NCBI GenBank assembly: GCA_964541595.1
Contig: CAZIRO010000116.1
Location: 1 to 9,408 of the forward strand
Reading direction: 5' to 3'
From: CAZIRO01 sp964541595
GTDB lineage: Bacteria; Acidobacteriota; HRBIN11
Length of the DNA stretch: 9,408 nucleotides
The notes below the pieces were generated by a model, which was not told the DNA's origin, searched no databases, and saw only the letters and a program-made list of their open reading frames with translations. A program made the position numbers and the translations under genes. Below, one piece after another: positions 1 through 6,800 of the stretch; the stretch's first letter is position 1; each line of letters starts with the position of its first letter.

Positions 1-923
1 CCATGACCAGACAGCGGGTGACGCGTGCGTTCCAGGTCGGGATCCGGGTGTTCGACGGGCTGCTCACCGTGGGTGAGGGACAGCGTGTGGGGATCTTCGC
101 CGCGGCCGGTGGGGGGAAATCCACACTGCTCGGTATGCTCGCGCGAAATACGGTCGCGGACGTGAACGTCATTGCCCTCATCGGGGAACGGGGCCGTGAA
201 GTGCTCGATTTCATCGAGGAAAGCCTGGGAGAAGAGGGGATGGCGCGATCGGTCCTCGTCGTTGCGACGTCCGATCAGCCCTCGCTTGTGCGTCTGAAAT
301 CCGCATACGTGGCGACGGCGATCGCCGAATATTTCCGCGATCAGGGGAAAAAAGTCATTCTGATGATGGATTCCGTCACCCGATTCGCACGGGCACAGCG
401 GGAAGTCGGTCTTGCCATCGGGGAACCCCCCGCACGTGCCGGATTTCCCCCATCGGTGTTCGCCACGTTGCCGAAACTCCTGGAACGTGCAGGAAACTCG
501 GACAGAGGATCGATCACCGCATTTTATACCGTACTGGTCGAAGGCGATGACATGTCCGAACCCGTTGCCGATGAAGTGCGGTCCATCCTGGACGGGCACA
601 TCATCCTGTCCCGTGAACTCGCCGCCCGGGCCCACTATCCCGCTATTGACGTGCTGCGCAGCGCCAGCCGCGTCATGAACAGCGTGGTGTCCGAGGAACA
701 CCGGGAACTCGCACGAAAAATCAAAGAAATGATCGCCCTGTACGAGAAAAACCGGGACCTCATCCTGCTCGGTGCCTATCAGCAGGGATCCGATCCGCGT
801 GTCGATGAAGCGATTGCCAAATACCCCCGGATTGAGGCATTCTTAAAACAGGGCGTGTATGAACGCAGTGATATGGACGAAGCGCTGGAGGCGATGCGGG
901 CGATCGTTGCAGCCGCATCATGA
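1..923 (+). CDS. fliI: FliI/SctN-family flagellar or type III export ATPase, C-terminal part (5'-truncated by the window)
   Basis: ATPase that energises protein export through the flagellar or injectisome type III apparatus at the cytoplasmic membrane. The visible 306 codons (first complete codon at 3) hold the catalytic and C-terminal domains; FliI proteins are usually about 430-450 residues, so roughly 130 N-terminal residues lie outside the window. Seen, in visible-fragment numbering: P-loop AAAGGGKST at 33-41, GERGRE at 61-66, Walker B VILMMD at 118-123, the family signature [20 protein letters not shown] at 141-160, and SRVM at 222-225, where the family's arginine finger lies. The methionine at position 3 is internal, not the start. 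The P-loop departs from the usual flagellar GSGVGKS form and resembles some injectisome ATPases, so fliI versus sctN is unresolved without the upstream genes. The stop overlaps the next start (ATGA, 920-923). No fliJ follows. Family assignment is near certain; the gene symbol is tentative. Confidence 0.9.
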   Translation, partial: MTRQRVTRAFQVGIRVFDGLLTVGEGQRVGIFAAAGGGKSTLLGMLARNTVADVNVIALIGERGREVLDFIEESLGEEGMARSVLVVATSDQPSLVRLKSAYVATAIAEYFRDQGKKVILMMDSVTRFARAQREVGLAIGEPPARAGFPPSVFATLPKLLERAGNSDRGSITAFYTVLVEGDDMSEPVADEVRSILDGHIILSRELAARAHYPAIDVLRSASRVMNSVVSEEHRELARKIKEMIALYEKNRDLILLGAYQQGSDPRVDEAIAKYPRIEAFLKQGVYERSDMDEALEAMRAIVAAAS

Positions 924-1744
924 TACCACGCTCGTGCACGCGTAGAATGACCGGAAAAGATACGGGTCCCTATGTGAAATTCCTCGGTACCGGGGGTGCA
1001 CGGTTTGTCATGACCCGGCAGTTGCGGGCGACGGGGGGATTCTGGATCGGCGACGGCCGAACGGCCATCCACGTCGATCCCGGTCCCGGCGCACTCGTGC
1101 GGTGCCGCAACAGTCGGCCGCCGCTCAAGCCTGAACAGCTCGCCGCCATCGTCCTGTCTCACCGTCACCTCGACCACTGCAGCGACGTGTCCGTCATGAT
1201 CGAAGCCATGACCCAGGCGGGGACCCGTCCCCGCGGGCGCGTATTCTGCCCATCGGACTGTCTGGAACCGCACAGCGTGATCTTTCCGCACACGCTGGAG
1301 TTTCTCCCGGAACCGCCAATTCGCCTTCGGGTCGGCGAGGTGTATCCGATCGATACCATCCGCATGGAAATTCCGCTGCGCCACCGGCATTCGGTAGAAA
1401 CGTACGGGTTGATCTTCCATCTGGACGATCTGCGCGTGGCCTACATTGCCGATACGGCCTTTTTTGAAGACCTGATCCCGGCGTACCGAACGTGCGACGT
1501 GGTCATCATGAACGTCACCCTCGCGGAACCGCGGCCGGAGGTGGACCATCTCAGTCTGCCGGAAGCGTTTGAACTCGTGATCAATCTCGAAGCCCGGGTG
1601 GTCATCCTCACCCATTTCGGTATGAGTGTACTGCGCCAGAAACCCTGGCAGATCGCACGGAAATGGAGTGAAACGACCGGACGCACGGTCATTGCCGCCG
1701 ATGACGGTCGGTATTTTGCCCTCCGCAGTTTGCTCCATCGGTGA
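920..1744 (+). CDS. Metallo-beta-lactamase-fold hydrolase
   Basis: Probable metal-dependent hydrolase of the metallo-beta-lactamase fold; substrate unknown. Seen in 274 residues: FLGTGGARF at 21-29 near the N-terminus, DPGPG at 53-57, the metal-binding motif HRHLDH at 81-86, and downstream candidate ligands His157 (in [10 protein letters not shown]), Asp178 (IADT), His210 (DHLSL) and His232 (LTHFGM). The fold's core is therefore complete. The chosen ATG at 920 overlaps the ATPase stop as ATGA, suggesting translational coupling. A second ATG at 947 (residue 10) is also plausible because the conserved region begins just after it; neither has a good Shine-Dalgarno. From memory, similar stand-alone hydrolases with the same GTGGARF and LTHFGM motifs occur in several thermophilic and Nitrospirota-like lineages. 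An RNase Z or phosphodiesterase-like activity is possible but not shown. Sitting directly behind the export ATPase implies shared transcription, not necessarily shared function. Confidence 0.85.
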   Translation: MIPRSCTRRMTGKDTGPYVKFLGTGGARFVMTRQLRATGGFWIGDGRTAIHVDPGPGALVRCRNSRPPLKPEQLAAIVLSHRHLDHCSDVSVMIEAMTQAGTRPRGRVFCPSDCLEPHSVIFPHTLEFLPEPPIRLRVGEVYPIDTIRMEIPLRHRHSVETYGLIFHLDDLRVAYIADTAFFEDLIPAYRTCDVVIMNVTLAEPRPEVDHLSLPEAFELVINLEARVVILTHFGMSVLRQKPWQIARKWSETTGRTVIAADDGRYFALRSLLHR

Positions 1745-1762
1745 AATCCCGGGAGGTTTTCC

Positions 1763-2005
1763 ATGGCAACGCGCACCATCTCCAGCCTGTTCGCGATTGC
1801 TGGCTTGATATCGATGTTCACTGGATGTGCTAACGCATCGGTATCAAACCGGGAAATGGCTGTTCAGGGTTCACTATGCGCCACTGATCGGGAGAAAGAT
1901 CTGCAATGCAGTCTGGTGTTTCGGGTTCAGTATCGGCGTGTGCTTTTGAACAGGGGATTAAAGACCGCCTCGTCGGGACACCCCATGGCCCATCTCCTGT
2001 CCTGA
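1763..2005 (+). CDS. Small putative lipoprotein, unknown function
   Basis: An 80-residue protein that I do not recognise. It starts 18 bp after the hydrolase gene, behind a strong GGGAGG Shine-Dalgarno at 1751-1756, six bases before the ATG; this is the main reason to accept it. The N-terminus has the form of a signal sequence: a basic residue at position 4, a hydrophobic stretch SLFAIAGLISMFTG at 8-21, then Cys22. FTGC is a slightly imperfect lipobox, with Phe at -3 where Leu is preferred. If processed, the mature protein would have about 59 residues anchored in the envelope, with two further cysteines (39 and 49) and a basic RVQYRRVLLNRGLK segment. No domain is recognisable. It could be the end of the ATPase-hydrolase transcript. 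It may also be a decayed remnant of a longer protein. Confidence 0.55.
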   Translation: MATRTISSLFAIAGLISMFTGCANASVSNREMAVQGSLCATDREKDLQCSLVFRVQYRRVLLNRGLKTASSGHPMAHLLS

Positions 2006-2021
2006 TCCCGGGGTTCGCTTC

Positions 2022-2050
2022 TTTACCCCCGCACCCGGTTTTTGTATAAT
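2022..2050 (+). promoter_or_regulatory. Candidate sigma70 promoter for the beta-helix gene
   Basis: A perfect -10 hexamer TATAAT at 2045-2050 with TTTACC at 2022-2027 as a 4-of-6 -35, spaced 17 bp. It stands out in a GC-rich background and lies in the only gap between the small lipoprotein and the beta-helix gene. A start of transcription near 2057 would leave a leader of only about 10 nt, beginning within the AGAGGA Shine-Dalgarno (2057-2062). Real initiation could therefore use another site. Confidence 0.45.
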
Positions 2051-2066
2051 CTTACGAGAGGAACAG

Positions 2067-3374
2067 ATGAAAATCACGTTCATTGTGATCCGGGTGCTGG
2101 TGCTGGTTCTGCTACTCGAGCTGCCGGGGGCGTGCGGGAAATCGCGGGAGTCCCCCACGCAACCGCAACGGACGGTGTTTTACGTTGACGCGCGCCATGC
2201 TTCGTACCGGCGCGACGGTTCGCCGGACCACCCGTATGCGAGCATTCGCGAAGCCGTGGCTGCTGCGCCGGAGGGCGCGACGATCATCATTCGGCCGGGG
2301 GCGTATTACGAGTACGACCTGCGCCTGAAACGAGGACTGACCCTGCGTGCGGACCCGCCGCTGCAGGCGGTGGTGTACCAGGCGGGTGTGTTCGGTGAGG
2401 GCGGGATTTTCATCATGACGGATGGGGTGACGGTCCGGGACCTGGTATTCGTATGCGAGGCGGGGTACCGGGAAATTTCAAGGGCGCTAAACGTCAACGT
2501 ATATGTCGATAAACAGGCTGAAGACATTCAGGTGATTCATAACAGGTTTGTCCGTTGTGGACTCAATCTGTTTCCCGTAAGCGGAGAGATTCGAGACAAC
2601 GAATTCAACTACACAATATATGCGATTGTCGGAGCCATCAAAGGGGGAGAGGTCATTTTTGAAGACAACCATTTGCGGGGAGAGACGTATTTCGGCCCCC
2701 CGCCGGATTACATCACGTATGGAGTATATGTGGCCGGGGCTGATGAATACAGTCGAACGCTCCTCCGCCGGAACCGGATCCGCGGATTTGCTTATGGATT
2801 ACACGTCAATCTGGACTCGCGCTTTACTGCCGAAGACAACGTCATCGAAAACAACAGTATTGTGGGCATCCGAATCCTGCAACTCGGTGGACCGCATCCG
2901 AATGCGTATATCGACCTGGGGGGCGGACCCGGCGGGAGCCGGGGACACAACGTGATCCGCAACAATGCGTTCATGGAGGAGGAAGCGGACTGGTATCTCG
3001 GGCATGACCTGATTCTCACGGGGGAATATGCGCCGGGGGAGGTGAAGGTCTGGGCCAGGTACAATCGGTGGGACCACGACACGCCCGCGGAGGTGGACGC
3101 ATACGACATTTACGATGACGATGAGGAGCCCCGGCTGCCGAGGGTGCGGCTGGCACCGCTGTGGAGCGGCGAGCGGGCGCATGTGCGCGGAACATGGTGG
3201 AGACAGCGCCGGGCCCGGGAGTGTGAGTACCCGGAGATGATCCGATCGGAACATGCGAACGGCCGCTGGAATTCGGGTCTGGATGCAGGATCTCTGTGTG
3301 GTGATCCTGGCCGTCCATTTCTTCGGGTGGCTGCATCACAATCTGTACAATGGATACACCTTCCGCCTGGGTGA
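2067..3374 (+). CDS. Secreted right-handed beta-helix (DUF1565-like) protein
   Basis: Probable exported protein with a parallel right-handed beta-helix, the fold of pectate lyases and many polysaccharide-binding or -processing proteins. A hydrophobic signal segment covers residues 4-19 and Cys23 follows LPGA, a weak lipobox, so it may be a lipoprotein or simply secreted. The mature start (residues 37-97) has the DUF1565-type opening: YVDAR, HPYASIREAVAAAPEG, then IIIRPGAYYE. From 120 to 335 come short strand-turn repeats rich in Asn (VIHNRF, IRDNEF, IFEDNHL, LLRRNRI, AEDNVIENNSI, NVIRNNAF), the usual asparagine ladder, closing with ARYNRWDHDTP. The last 70 or so residues, rich in Arg and Trp, do not fit the fold and include the stretch overlapping the next gene. 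AGAGGA precedes the ATG. Substrate and catalytic residues are not identifiable. Context with a GT-C-like protein suggests a surface-glycan role (inference). Confidence 0.8.
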   Translation: MKITFIVIRVLVLVLLLELPGACGKSRESPTQPQRTVFYVDARHASYRRDGSPDHPYASIREAVAAAPEGATIIIRPGAYYEYDLRLKRGLTLRADPPLQAVVYQAGVFGEGGIFIMTDGVTVRDLVFVCEAGYREISRALNVNVYVDKQAEDIQVIHNRFVRCGLNLFPVSGEIRDNEFNYTIYAIVGAIKGGEVIFEDNHLRGETYFGPPPDYITYGVYVAGADEYSRTLLRRNRIRGFAYGLHVNLDSRFTAEDNVIENNSIVGIRILQLGGPHPNAYIDLGGGPGGSRGHNVIRNNAFMEEEADWYLGHDLILTGEYAPGEVKVWARYNRWDHDTPAEVDAYDIYDDDEEPRLPRVRLAPLWSGERAHVRGTWWRQRRARECEYPEMIRSEHANGRWNSGLDAGSLCGDPGRPFLRVAASQSVQWIHLPPG

Positions 3375-5217
3375 TCCCGCGCTTTCCGGAGCGCTGATCA
3401 AACATCAGGCCACCCGGTGGGCTTCCGGACGGCTGGATTTTGCGCGTCCACGGTTTTTCTTTCCGTATCGAAACACCACGTTTTTGACGGAGAACTTCAT
3501 CGGTGTGGGGCTGCTGCTTGCGCCGTGGGCGCACCGCGGTGTGGTGGAACTCTACCACACGGCATGGTGGCTGGCACAGGCAACGTCGCTGCTGTGCATG
3601 ATTCGTCTGCTGCGGTTGTGGATTTCGGCAACGTGGGTCATATACCTGGTGAGCATTGTCTGGGTATTCAATCCGCTGCGGGTCTGGGGCGGGCAACCGC
3701 ACGTGCAGTTGATCTTCGATGCGCCGGTGCTGGTGGCGTTCATTCTGTGGAGTCACGGGTACCGGACGGGGCGATGGGCATCCTGGATCGCGGGAGGCCT
3801 GCTTCTACCGTTGCAGGTGTATTTCGGAGTGTATCCGCTCGTTGCGGCGTTCCTCGGTCTGCTCGGGGCATTGATCATCTGTCTGTACGGACGGCTGGTG
3901 CGGCGACGGCGCATTCGCATCCGACCCACGGATCCGGTATTCCGGATGGCGGTCGCACTCGGCATTGCACTGTTCGGCACATGGATGGCTGTCCTGCCGT
4001 ACCGTGCGATGACGCGGACGTTTCAGATGCGCCGTCCCCTGCGTCAGGTCATTCCGCACAGCCTGACGCTGCGGGACTTCGCCACGCTTCCCGTGGGCCT
4101 GAAGTGGACGGAACCTTTGCAGACGCGTGCCCGTGCATGGGTTTCTCCGTACTCGCCGTATCCCGGCATCCTGCTGCTGGTCGGATGGCTTGCGGGATGC
4201 ATCTTGCTGCGAAATCGCCGGGACATCCGGGTGCTGCTGGGTGTCTGGCTGTTTGTTGCCGTATGCAGTCTGGGACCGTATATCCGGGTCCACCGAAGGG
4301 CGTCTTCCGGTGTGCCCAATCCGCTGTGGATCCTCGCGCACCACCGCAGTCGACTGACGGGAGGCATCCGGGCACCGCACCGGTTTCGTATCGCACTGCA
4401 CTGGCTGATGGCTGTGCAAACGGCACTGGTCCTCGATACCGCGTGGAAGAAGCACAAACATCGCGCTGGCCACATGGTGCCCGTGGGCATCGGGCTGGCA
4501 CTGTTGCTGCTCGCAACGGATGCCAACGTACGGGTGACGACCGTCACGGAGAAAGACCTCACCGAACCGGTCCATCATCGCATTCCGGCAAACAGCGTGG
4601 TGGTCGAACTGCCGAGCGGACATCACCGGTTCACCATGATACCGTATCGGGCGATCGCCGTGGCCACCGAAAGGGGATGGTGGACGTTGCACGGACGCGG
4701 CAATATTCTGACCCCGCTGTCGCGGTGGCTGTGGCAGTTCATGCACCGGCCGTTGCGTCCGGCGGACATCCGGATTCTGCGCGCGGTGGGTGTGACGCAT
4801 ATCGTACTGCACTGTCACGAATTCGGCAACCCGCGCATCCGCCGGCGCGAACTCTGCGGGCTGCATGCGCTGGCGCTCGCGCGGGATGGGCACTTCACCC
4901 GCGTGTGGATGAACAGGACGGATCAGTTATGGGTGGACCCGCATCCGCAGCCTGCGTTCATGATCTACGACCGATTCAAACCGTCCTATTTTCATATTTA
5001 CCGGATTCCCCGTCCCGACGGCACGGAATGGGTCCTGCGGATACGGCCCCGCGTACGCGTATTCGTTGCGTTCCCGCATCGGTGCTATCGGACCATCGTA
5101 CATTTCGCCGGGGAAAGATATACCACGTGTTATATCTCACACTTCTTCCTGGCCATTCCCGTGACGCTACACATACCTGCAGATCGTCCGAACGCGCGTG
5201 CGTCTATCCCCAGATGA
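3253..5217 (+). CDS. Large multispanning membrane protein, GT-C glycosyltransferase-like
   Basis: A 654-residue integral membrane protein resembling the broad GT-C superfamily, lipid-phosphosugar glycosyltransferases with an acidic residue in the first external loop. Seen: a first hydrophobic segment at about 13-27; a loop with GDPALSG (40-46) and a PYRNT motif at 71-75, like the YPxxNTLxxxE motif of uncharacterised GT-C-like families; about ten more hydrophobic segments (near 82-96, 104-121, 125-140, 152-170, 177-212, 231-250, 304-319, 326-342, 380-396, 408-422); GIRAPHRF at 371-378; then a soluble C-terminal domain (about 430-640) with VVVELPSG and GVTHIVLH. Asp41 is the candidate catalytic acid (inference). 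Start uncertain: ATG 3253 or 3283 (residue 11), both with weak Shine-Dalgarno; TGA at 3238-3240 closes the frame just upstream. Either start overlaps the beta-helix gene, by 122 or 92 nt. Donor and acceptor unknown. Confidence 0.8.
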   Translation: MRTAAGIRVWMQDLCVVILAVHFFGWLHHNLYNGYTFRLGDPALSGALIKHQATRWASGRLDFARPRFFFPYRNTTFLTENFIGVGLLLAPWAHRGVVELYHTAWWLAQATSLLCMIRLLRLWISATWVIYLVSIVWVFNPLRVWGGQPHVQLIFDAPVLVAFILWSHGYRTGRWASWIAGGLLLPLQVYFGVYPLVAAFLGLLGALIICLYGRLVRRRRIRIRPTDPVFRMAVALGIALFGTWMAVLPYRAMTRTFQMRRPLRQVIPHSLTLRDFATLPVGLKWTEPLQTRARAWVSPYSPYPGILLLVGWLAGCILLRNRRDIRVLLGVWLFVAVCSLGPYIRVHRRASSGVPNPLWILAHHRSRLTGGIRAPHRFRIALHWLMAVQTALVLDTAWKKHKHRAGHMVPVGIGLALLLLATDANVRVTTVTEKDLTEPVHHRIPANSVVVELPSGHHRFTMIPYRAIAVATERGWWTLHGRGNILTPLSRWLWQFMHRPLRPADIRILRAVGVTHIVLHCHEFGNPRIRRRELCGLHALALARDGHFTRVWMNRTDQLWVDPHPQPAFMIYDRFKPSYFHIYRIPRPDGTEWVLRIRPRVRVFVAFPHRCYRTIVHFAGERYTTCYISHFFLAIPVTLHIPADRPNARASIPR

Positions 5218-5279
5218 ATCCCATTCCCATCGCGCAACCGCCAGGTCAAGATACGGACGCTCCATTGATGCAGGAGATT

Positions 5280-5846
5280 TCACCAGAGTGGTTCCACATC
5301 GAATACGCTGACGTGTGTGGCCACAGATCGCATGAGAATGTGCACGGAAATAACGAGTTTGTAATGTCCCTCCCGGCGCAGAATGTACCCGCGCATTCCA
5401 CGCAGCGGACCACGTACGACTTCGACCCATCGACCGTTTTCCAGGTACGGGAACGGCGCATACTCCACACCAGACGTGCATAACCGCCGTACCGCTTCGA
5501 CCTCTTCATCCGGAACCGGCTCGACACGTCCGCGAAAACGGACAAGATGCACGAGTCCCGGCGTGCGCAACAGGGAGATGTATCGACGGTGATCCATCAG
5601 GTCAAACCGTACGAACAGGTAGTTGGGAAATAGCGGAAACGAAATGGTTTTCCATCGATCGGACCACCGGCGCCGGACGGTATACAGAGGGAGAAAGTAT
5701 TCAAACCCCTTCCGCTCGAGCATGGCGGCAACTTTTTTTTCATGGCGCGGTCGGGTGTATACGGCAAACCAGTGCACCTGCTGGGGGATGACCACTTCGG
5801 CGTGATCATCCTCCAGGATGATACGTCTCGTTCGGCCCATCCCCAC
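5280..5846 (-). CDS. UpxY/RfaH-type NusG-like transcription antiterminator
   Basis: Specialised NusG paralogue that binds RNA polymerase and helps it through long operons, typically for capsule, LPS or other surface polysaccharides. The 188 residues show an NGN domain at about 25-125, opening with WFAVYTRPRHEKK (26-38) and containing FPNYLFVRF (73-81), and a C-terminal KOW domain at about 138-188 (VRGPLRGMRGYILRR). The 24-residue N-terminal extension is not conserved in NusG proper. This plus the ARP-RHEKK style points to the UpxY family rather than housekeeping NusG, and no secE or rplK neighbour is present. The ATG at 5846 follows a G-rich GGGGGTGGGG stretch acting as Shine-Dalgarno; ATG 5840 is an alternative. 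It is convergent with the GT-C-like gene, 62 bp apart, with no clear terminator between. It is not at the head of a visible polysaccharide operon, so its target is elsewhere or unclear. Confidence 0.88.
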   Translation of the reverse strand: MGMGRTRRIILEDDHAEVVIPQQVHWFAVYTRPRHEKKVAAMLERKGFEYFLPLYTVRRRWSDRWKTISFPLFPNYLFVRFDLMDHRRYISLLRTPGLVHLVRFRGRVEPVPDEEVEAVRRLCTSGVEYAPFPYLENGRWVEVVRGPLRGMRGYILRREGHYKLVISVHILMRSVATHVSVFDVEPLW

Positions 5847-5885
5847 CCCCGGTAGTATACGAAACGGATATACACATTGATCTTT

Positions 5886-5910
5886 TACGCAATTGCATAG
5901 AAATACGCAA
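5886..5910. promoter_or_regulatory. Possible operator upstream of the antiterminator gene
   Basis: A near-palindrome TACGCAATTGCATA (5886-5899, only one pair broken) followed by a direct copy of the half-site TACGCAA at 5904-5910. It lies in an AT-rich island about 40-65 bp upstream of the antiterminator ATG on the minus strand, where a regulator or polymerase would bind. The same island carries TATATC and TATACT on the minus strand as possible -10 elements, but none has a convincing -35 at the right distance. The binding protein is unknown. Confidence 0.3.
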
Positions 5911-5923
5911 GTCTATACGTCCC

Positions 5924-6034
5924 GGGATCGGGACAGGAAATGGGACAGGGGATGCACCGGATCCACAGATATACCGGTGGCCACCGGTGTCAGGTCCCGG
6001 GTGTCAGGTGTCGGGACCCGGGTTCCGGGTCTGC
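5924..6034 (+). repeat. Dispersed palindrome-plus-heptamer repeat, copy 1
   Basis: About 111 bp filling most of the gap between queC and the antiterminator gene. Parts in order: a conserved box at 5924-5947 (GGGATCGGGACAGG followed by AAATGGGACA); a segment containing CACCGGATCC (5955-5964); the perfect 16-bp palindrome ACCGGTGGCCACCGGT at 5973-5988; then seven in-phase heptamers at 5986-6034: GGTGTCA, GGTCCCG, GGTGTCA, GGTGTCG, GGACCCG, GGTTCCG, GGTCTGC. The last ends on the final base of the queC stop codon. Copy 2 at 9242 aligns without gaps from the box through the palindrome. No coding potential is visible. The palindrome has no T-tract, so it is not a standard terminator. Function unknown. 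Confidence 0.8.
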
Positions 6035-6663
6035 TACGACGGGGTTTCCAGGAGATGCGCCACCCGTGCCCGTTCATGACAGCCGGGACACGCGCCACAC
6101 GGTTGCTCACCGTCCCCATAGCAACTCCATGCCAGATGCAATGGCGCTCCAAGTGCCTTGCCCGTTCGGAGAATGGTTGCCTTGTCCCATCGCAGAAACG
6201 GCATCTGCAACCGCGGTCGATGACTCCACAGACCGGTGCGGATGAGCGTATTCAGCCGGGCAAAATAAGTCCGTGACACATCGGGAAACCGCATGGGATC
6301 GTCGCGATAATGCCCACCAAGGATCCACCGTGCACCCAGGATCTCGGCGTAGTATGCGGCAATACTGTAAAACAGCAGGTTCTTTGCCGGCAGGTATGCC
6401 ACGTCGGCCGAACGGAGATCCGCCGGCAGCAATTGACCGAGTTGCTGCCAGACCGTGAGGTCCATGTAAAACGGCAGTTCGATCTCGATCAGCCGCACGG
6501 GCGGATGGGTCTGCGCCAGGATCGCATGGACTGCCTGACGCTCACGTTCCGGACGTCCCCGATAGTGTATGGACAACGCGACGACATCACGGTATTTCTG
6601 TCGTGCCCACCAGAGCAATACGGTGGAATCGAGCCCCCCGGAAAACAGAACGATCACCCGCAT
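6034..6663 (-). CDS. queC: 7-cyano-7-deazaguanine (preQ0) synthase QueC
   Basis: Cytoplasmic enzyme converting 7-carboxy-7-deazaguanine, ammonia and ATP to preQ0 in the queuosine pathway. Seen in 209 residues (family about 200-235): the PP-loop SGGLDST at 8-14 binding ATP, LPAKNLLFYSIAAYYAE at 91-107, GGHYRDDPMRFPD at 116-128, and the C-terminal zinc site with Cys181, Cys189, Cys192 and Cys195 (SCYGDGEQPCGACPGC). The ATG at 6663 puts the PP-loop at the usual distance from the N-terminus and has AGG six bases upstream. A longer in-frame reading to 6720 adds 19 unsupported residues and would translate through the leader hairpin. No queD, queE or queF is in the window. It diverges from rpsU. The final residues (LLETPS) run straight into the heptamer repeat at the stop codon. 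Function is confident. Confidence 0.95.
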   Translation of the reverse strand: MRVIVLFSGGLDSTVLLWWARQKYRDVVALSIHYRGRPERERQAVHAILAQTHPPVRLIEIELPFYMDLTVWQQLGQLLPADLRSADVAYLPAKNLLFYSIAAYYAEILGARWILGGHYRDDPMRFPDVSRTYFARLNTLIRTGLWSHRPRLQMPFLRWDKATILRTGKALGAPLHLAWSCYGDGEQPCGACPGCHERARVAHLLETPS

Positions 6664-6664
6664 A

Positions 6665-6742
6665 CCACACCTGCGTCCGAACAATGTGGACACCCTGACG
6701 GTACGGCGACAAACTCCCACCCGTCGGGTGACGACCGTACCG
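6665..6742 (-). promoter_or_regulatory. Structured 5' leader of queC (candidate cis-acting RNA)
   Basis: In the queC message an 8-bp perfect stem CGGTACGG/CCGTACCG (6742-6735 with 6706-6699) encloses a small hairpin CACCC-GAC-GGGTG (6730-6718). Nearer the start codon CCACA (6669-6665, read as TGTGG in the mRNA) can pair with its complement at 6689-6685, placing the AGG Shine-Dalgarno in the loop. A preQ1 riboswitch would be a natural guess for queC, but I do not see the preQ1-I consensus. The leader is about 100 nt if the proposed promoter is right. Confidence 0.35.
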
Positions 6743-6771
6743 GCTGCTGCGCCGTATACGAAATCGCAACT

Positions 6772-6800
6772 ATCGTATGTGCTGATGCAACTTTTGACAA
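6772..6800 (-). promoter_or_regulatory. Candidate queC promoter
   Basis: On the minus strand TTGTCA (6800-6795, 5 of 6 for -35), a 17-bp spacer, then TACGAT (6777-6772, 4 of 6 for -10). Transcription would start near 6765, giving queC a leader of about 100 nt. The -35 overlaps that of the rpsU promoter on the other strand, so the two would compete for polymerase. Confidence 0.4.

Noticed and set aside
779..1738. A 319-codon minus-strand open frame opposite the MBL hydrolase
   Set aside because: The plus-strand frame carries the full metal-binding motif set, while the antisense translation has no recognisable family features.
3805..4893. A 362-codon minus-strand open frame inside the membrane gene
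   Set aside because: Gln/Arg/His-rich translation without domains; antisense shadow of the real gene.
5218..5279. Bidirectional terminator between the membrane gene and the antiterminator gene
   Set aside because: Only a 4-bp CTCC/GGAG stem can be found, with no T-run.
3417..5483. A 688-codon open frame on the plus strand, longer than the membrane protein it overlaps
   Set aside because: Its translation is low-complexity Ala/Gly/Pro/Arg/His with no hydrophobic segments or motifs. The overlapping frame has clear membrane helices and GT-C-like motifs. It is a GC-driven shadow.
5973..5988. The 16-bp palindrome as an intrinsic terminator of queC
   Set aside because: No T-tract on either strand, and the same palindrome occurs in copy 2 away from a gene end.
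5986..6034. Heptamer array as a CRISPR array
   Set aside because: Units are 7 bp with no spacers of 30-40 bp and no cas genes nearby.
5893..6276. Plus-strand open frame spanning repeat copy 1 and the queC 3' end
   Set aside because: No ribosome binding site, runs through repeat and antisense to queC, and its composition is dictated by the heptamers.
6664..6770. preQ1-I riboswitch upstream of queC
   Set aside because: The compact preQ1-I hairpin with its A-rich tail is not seen; only unrelated stems are present.
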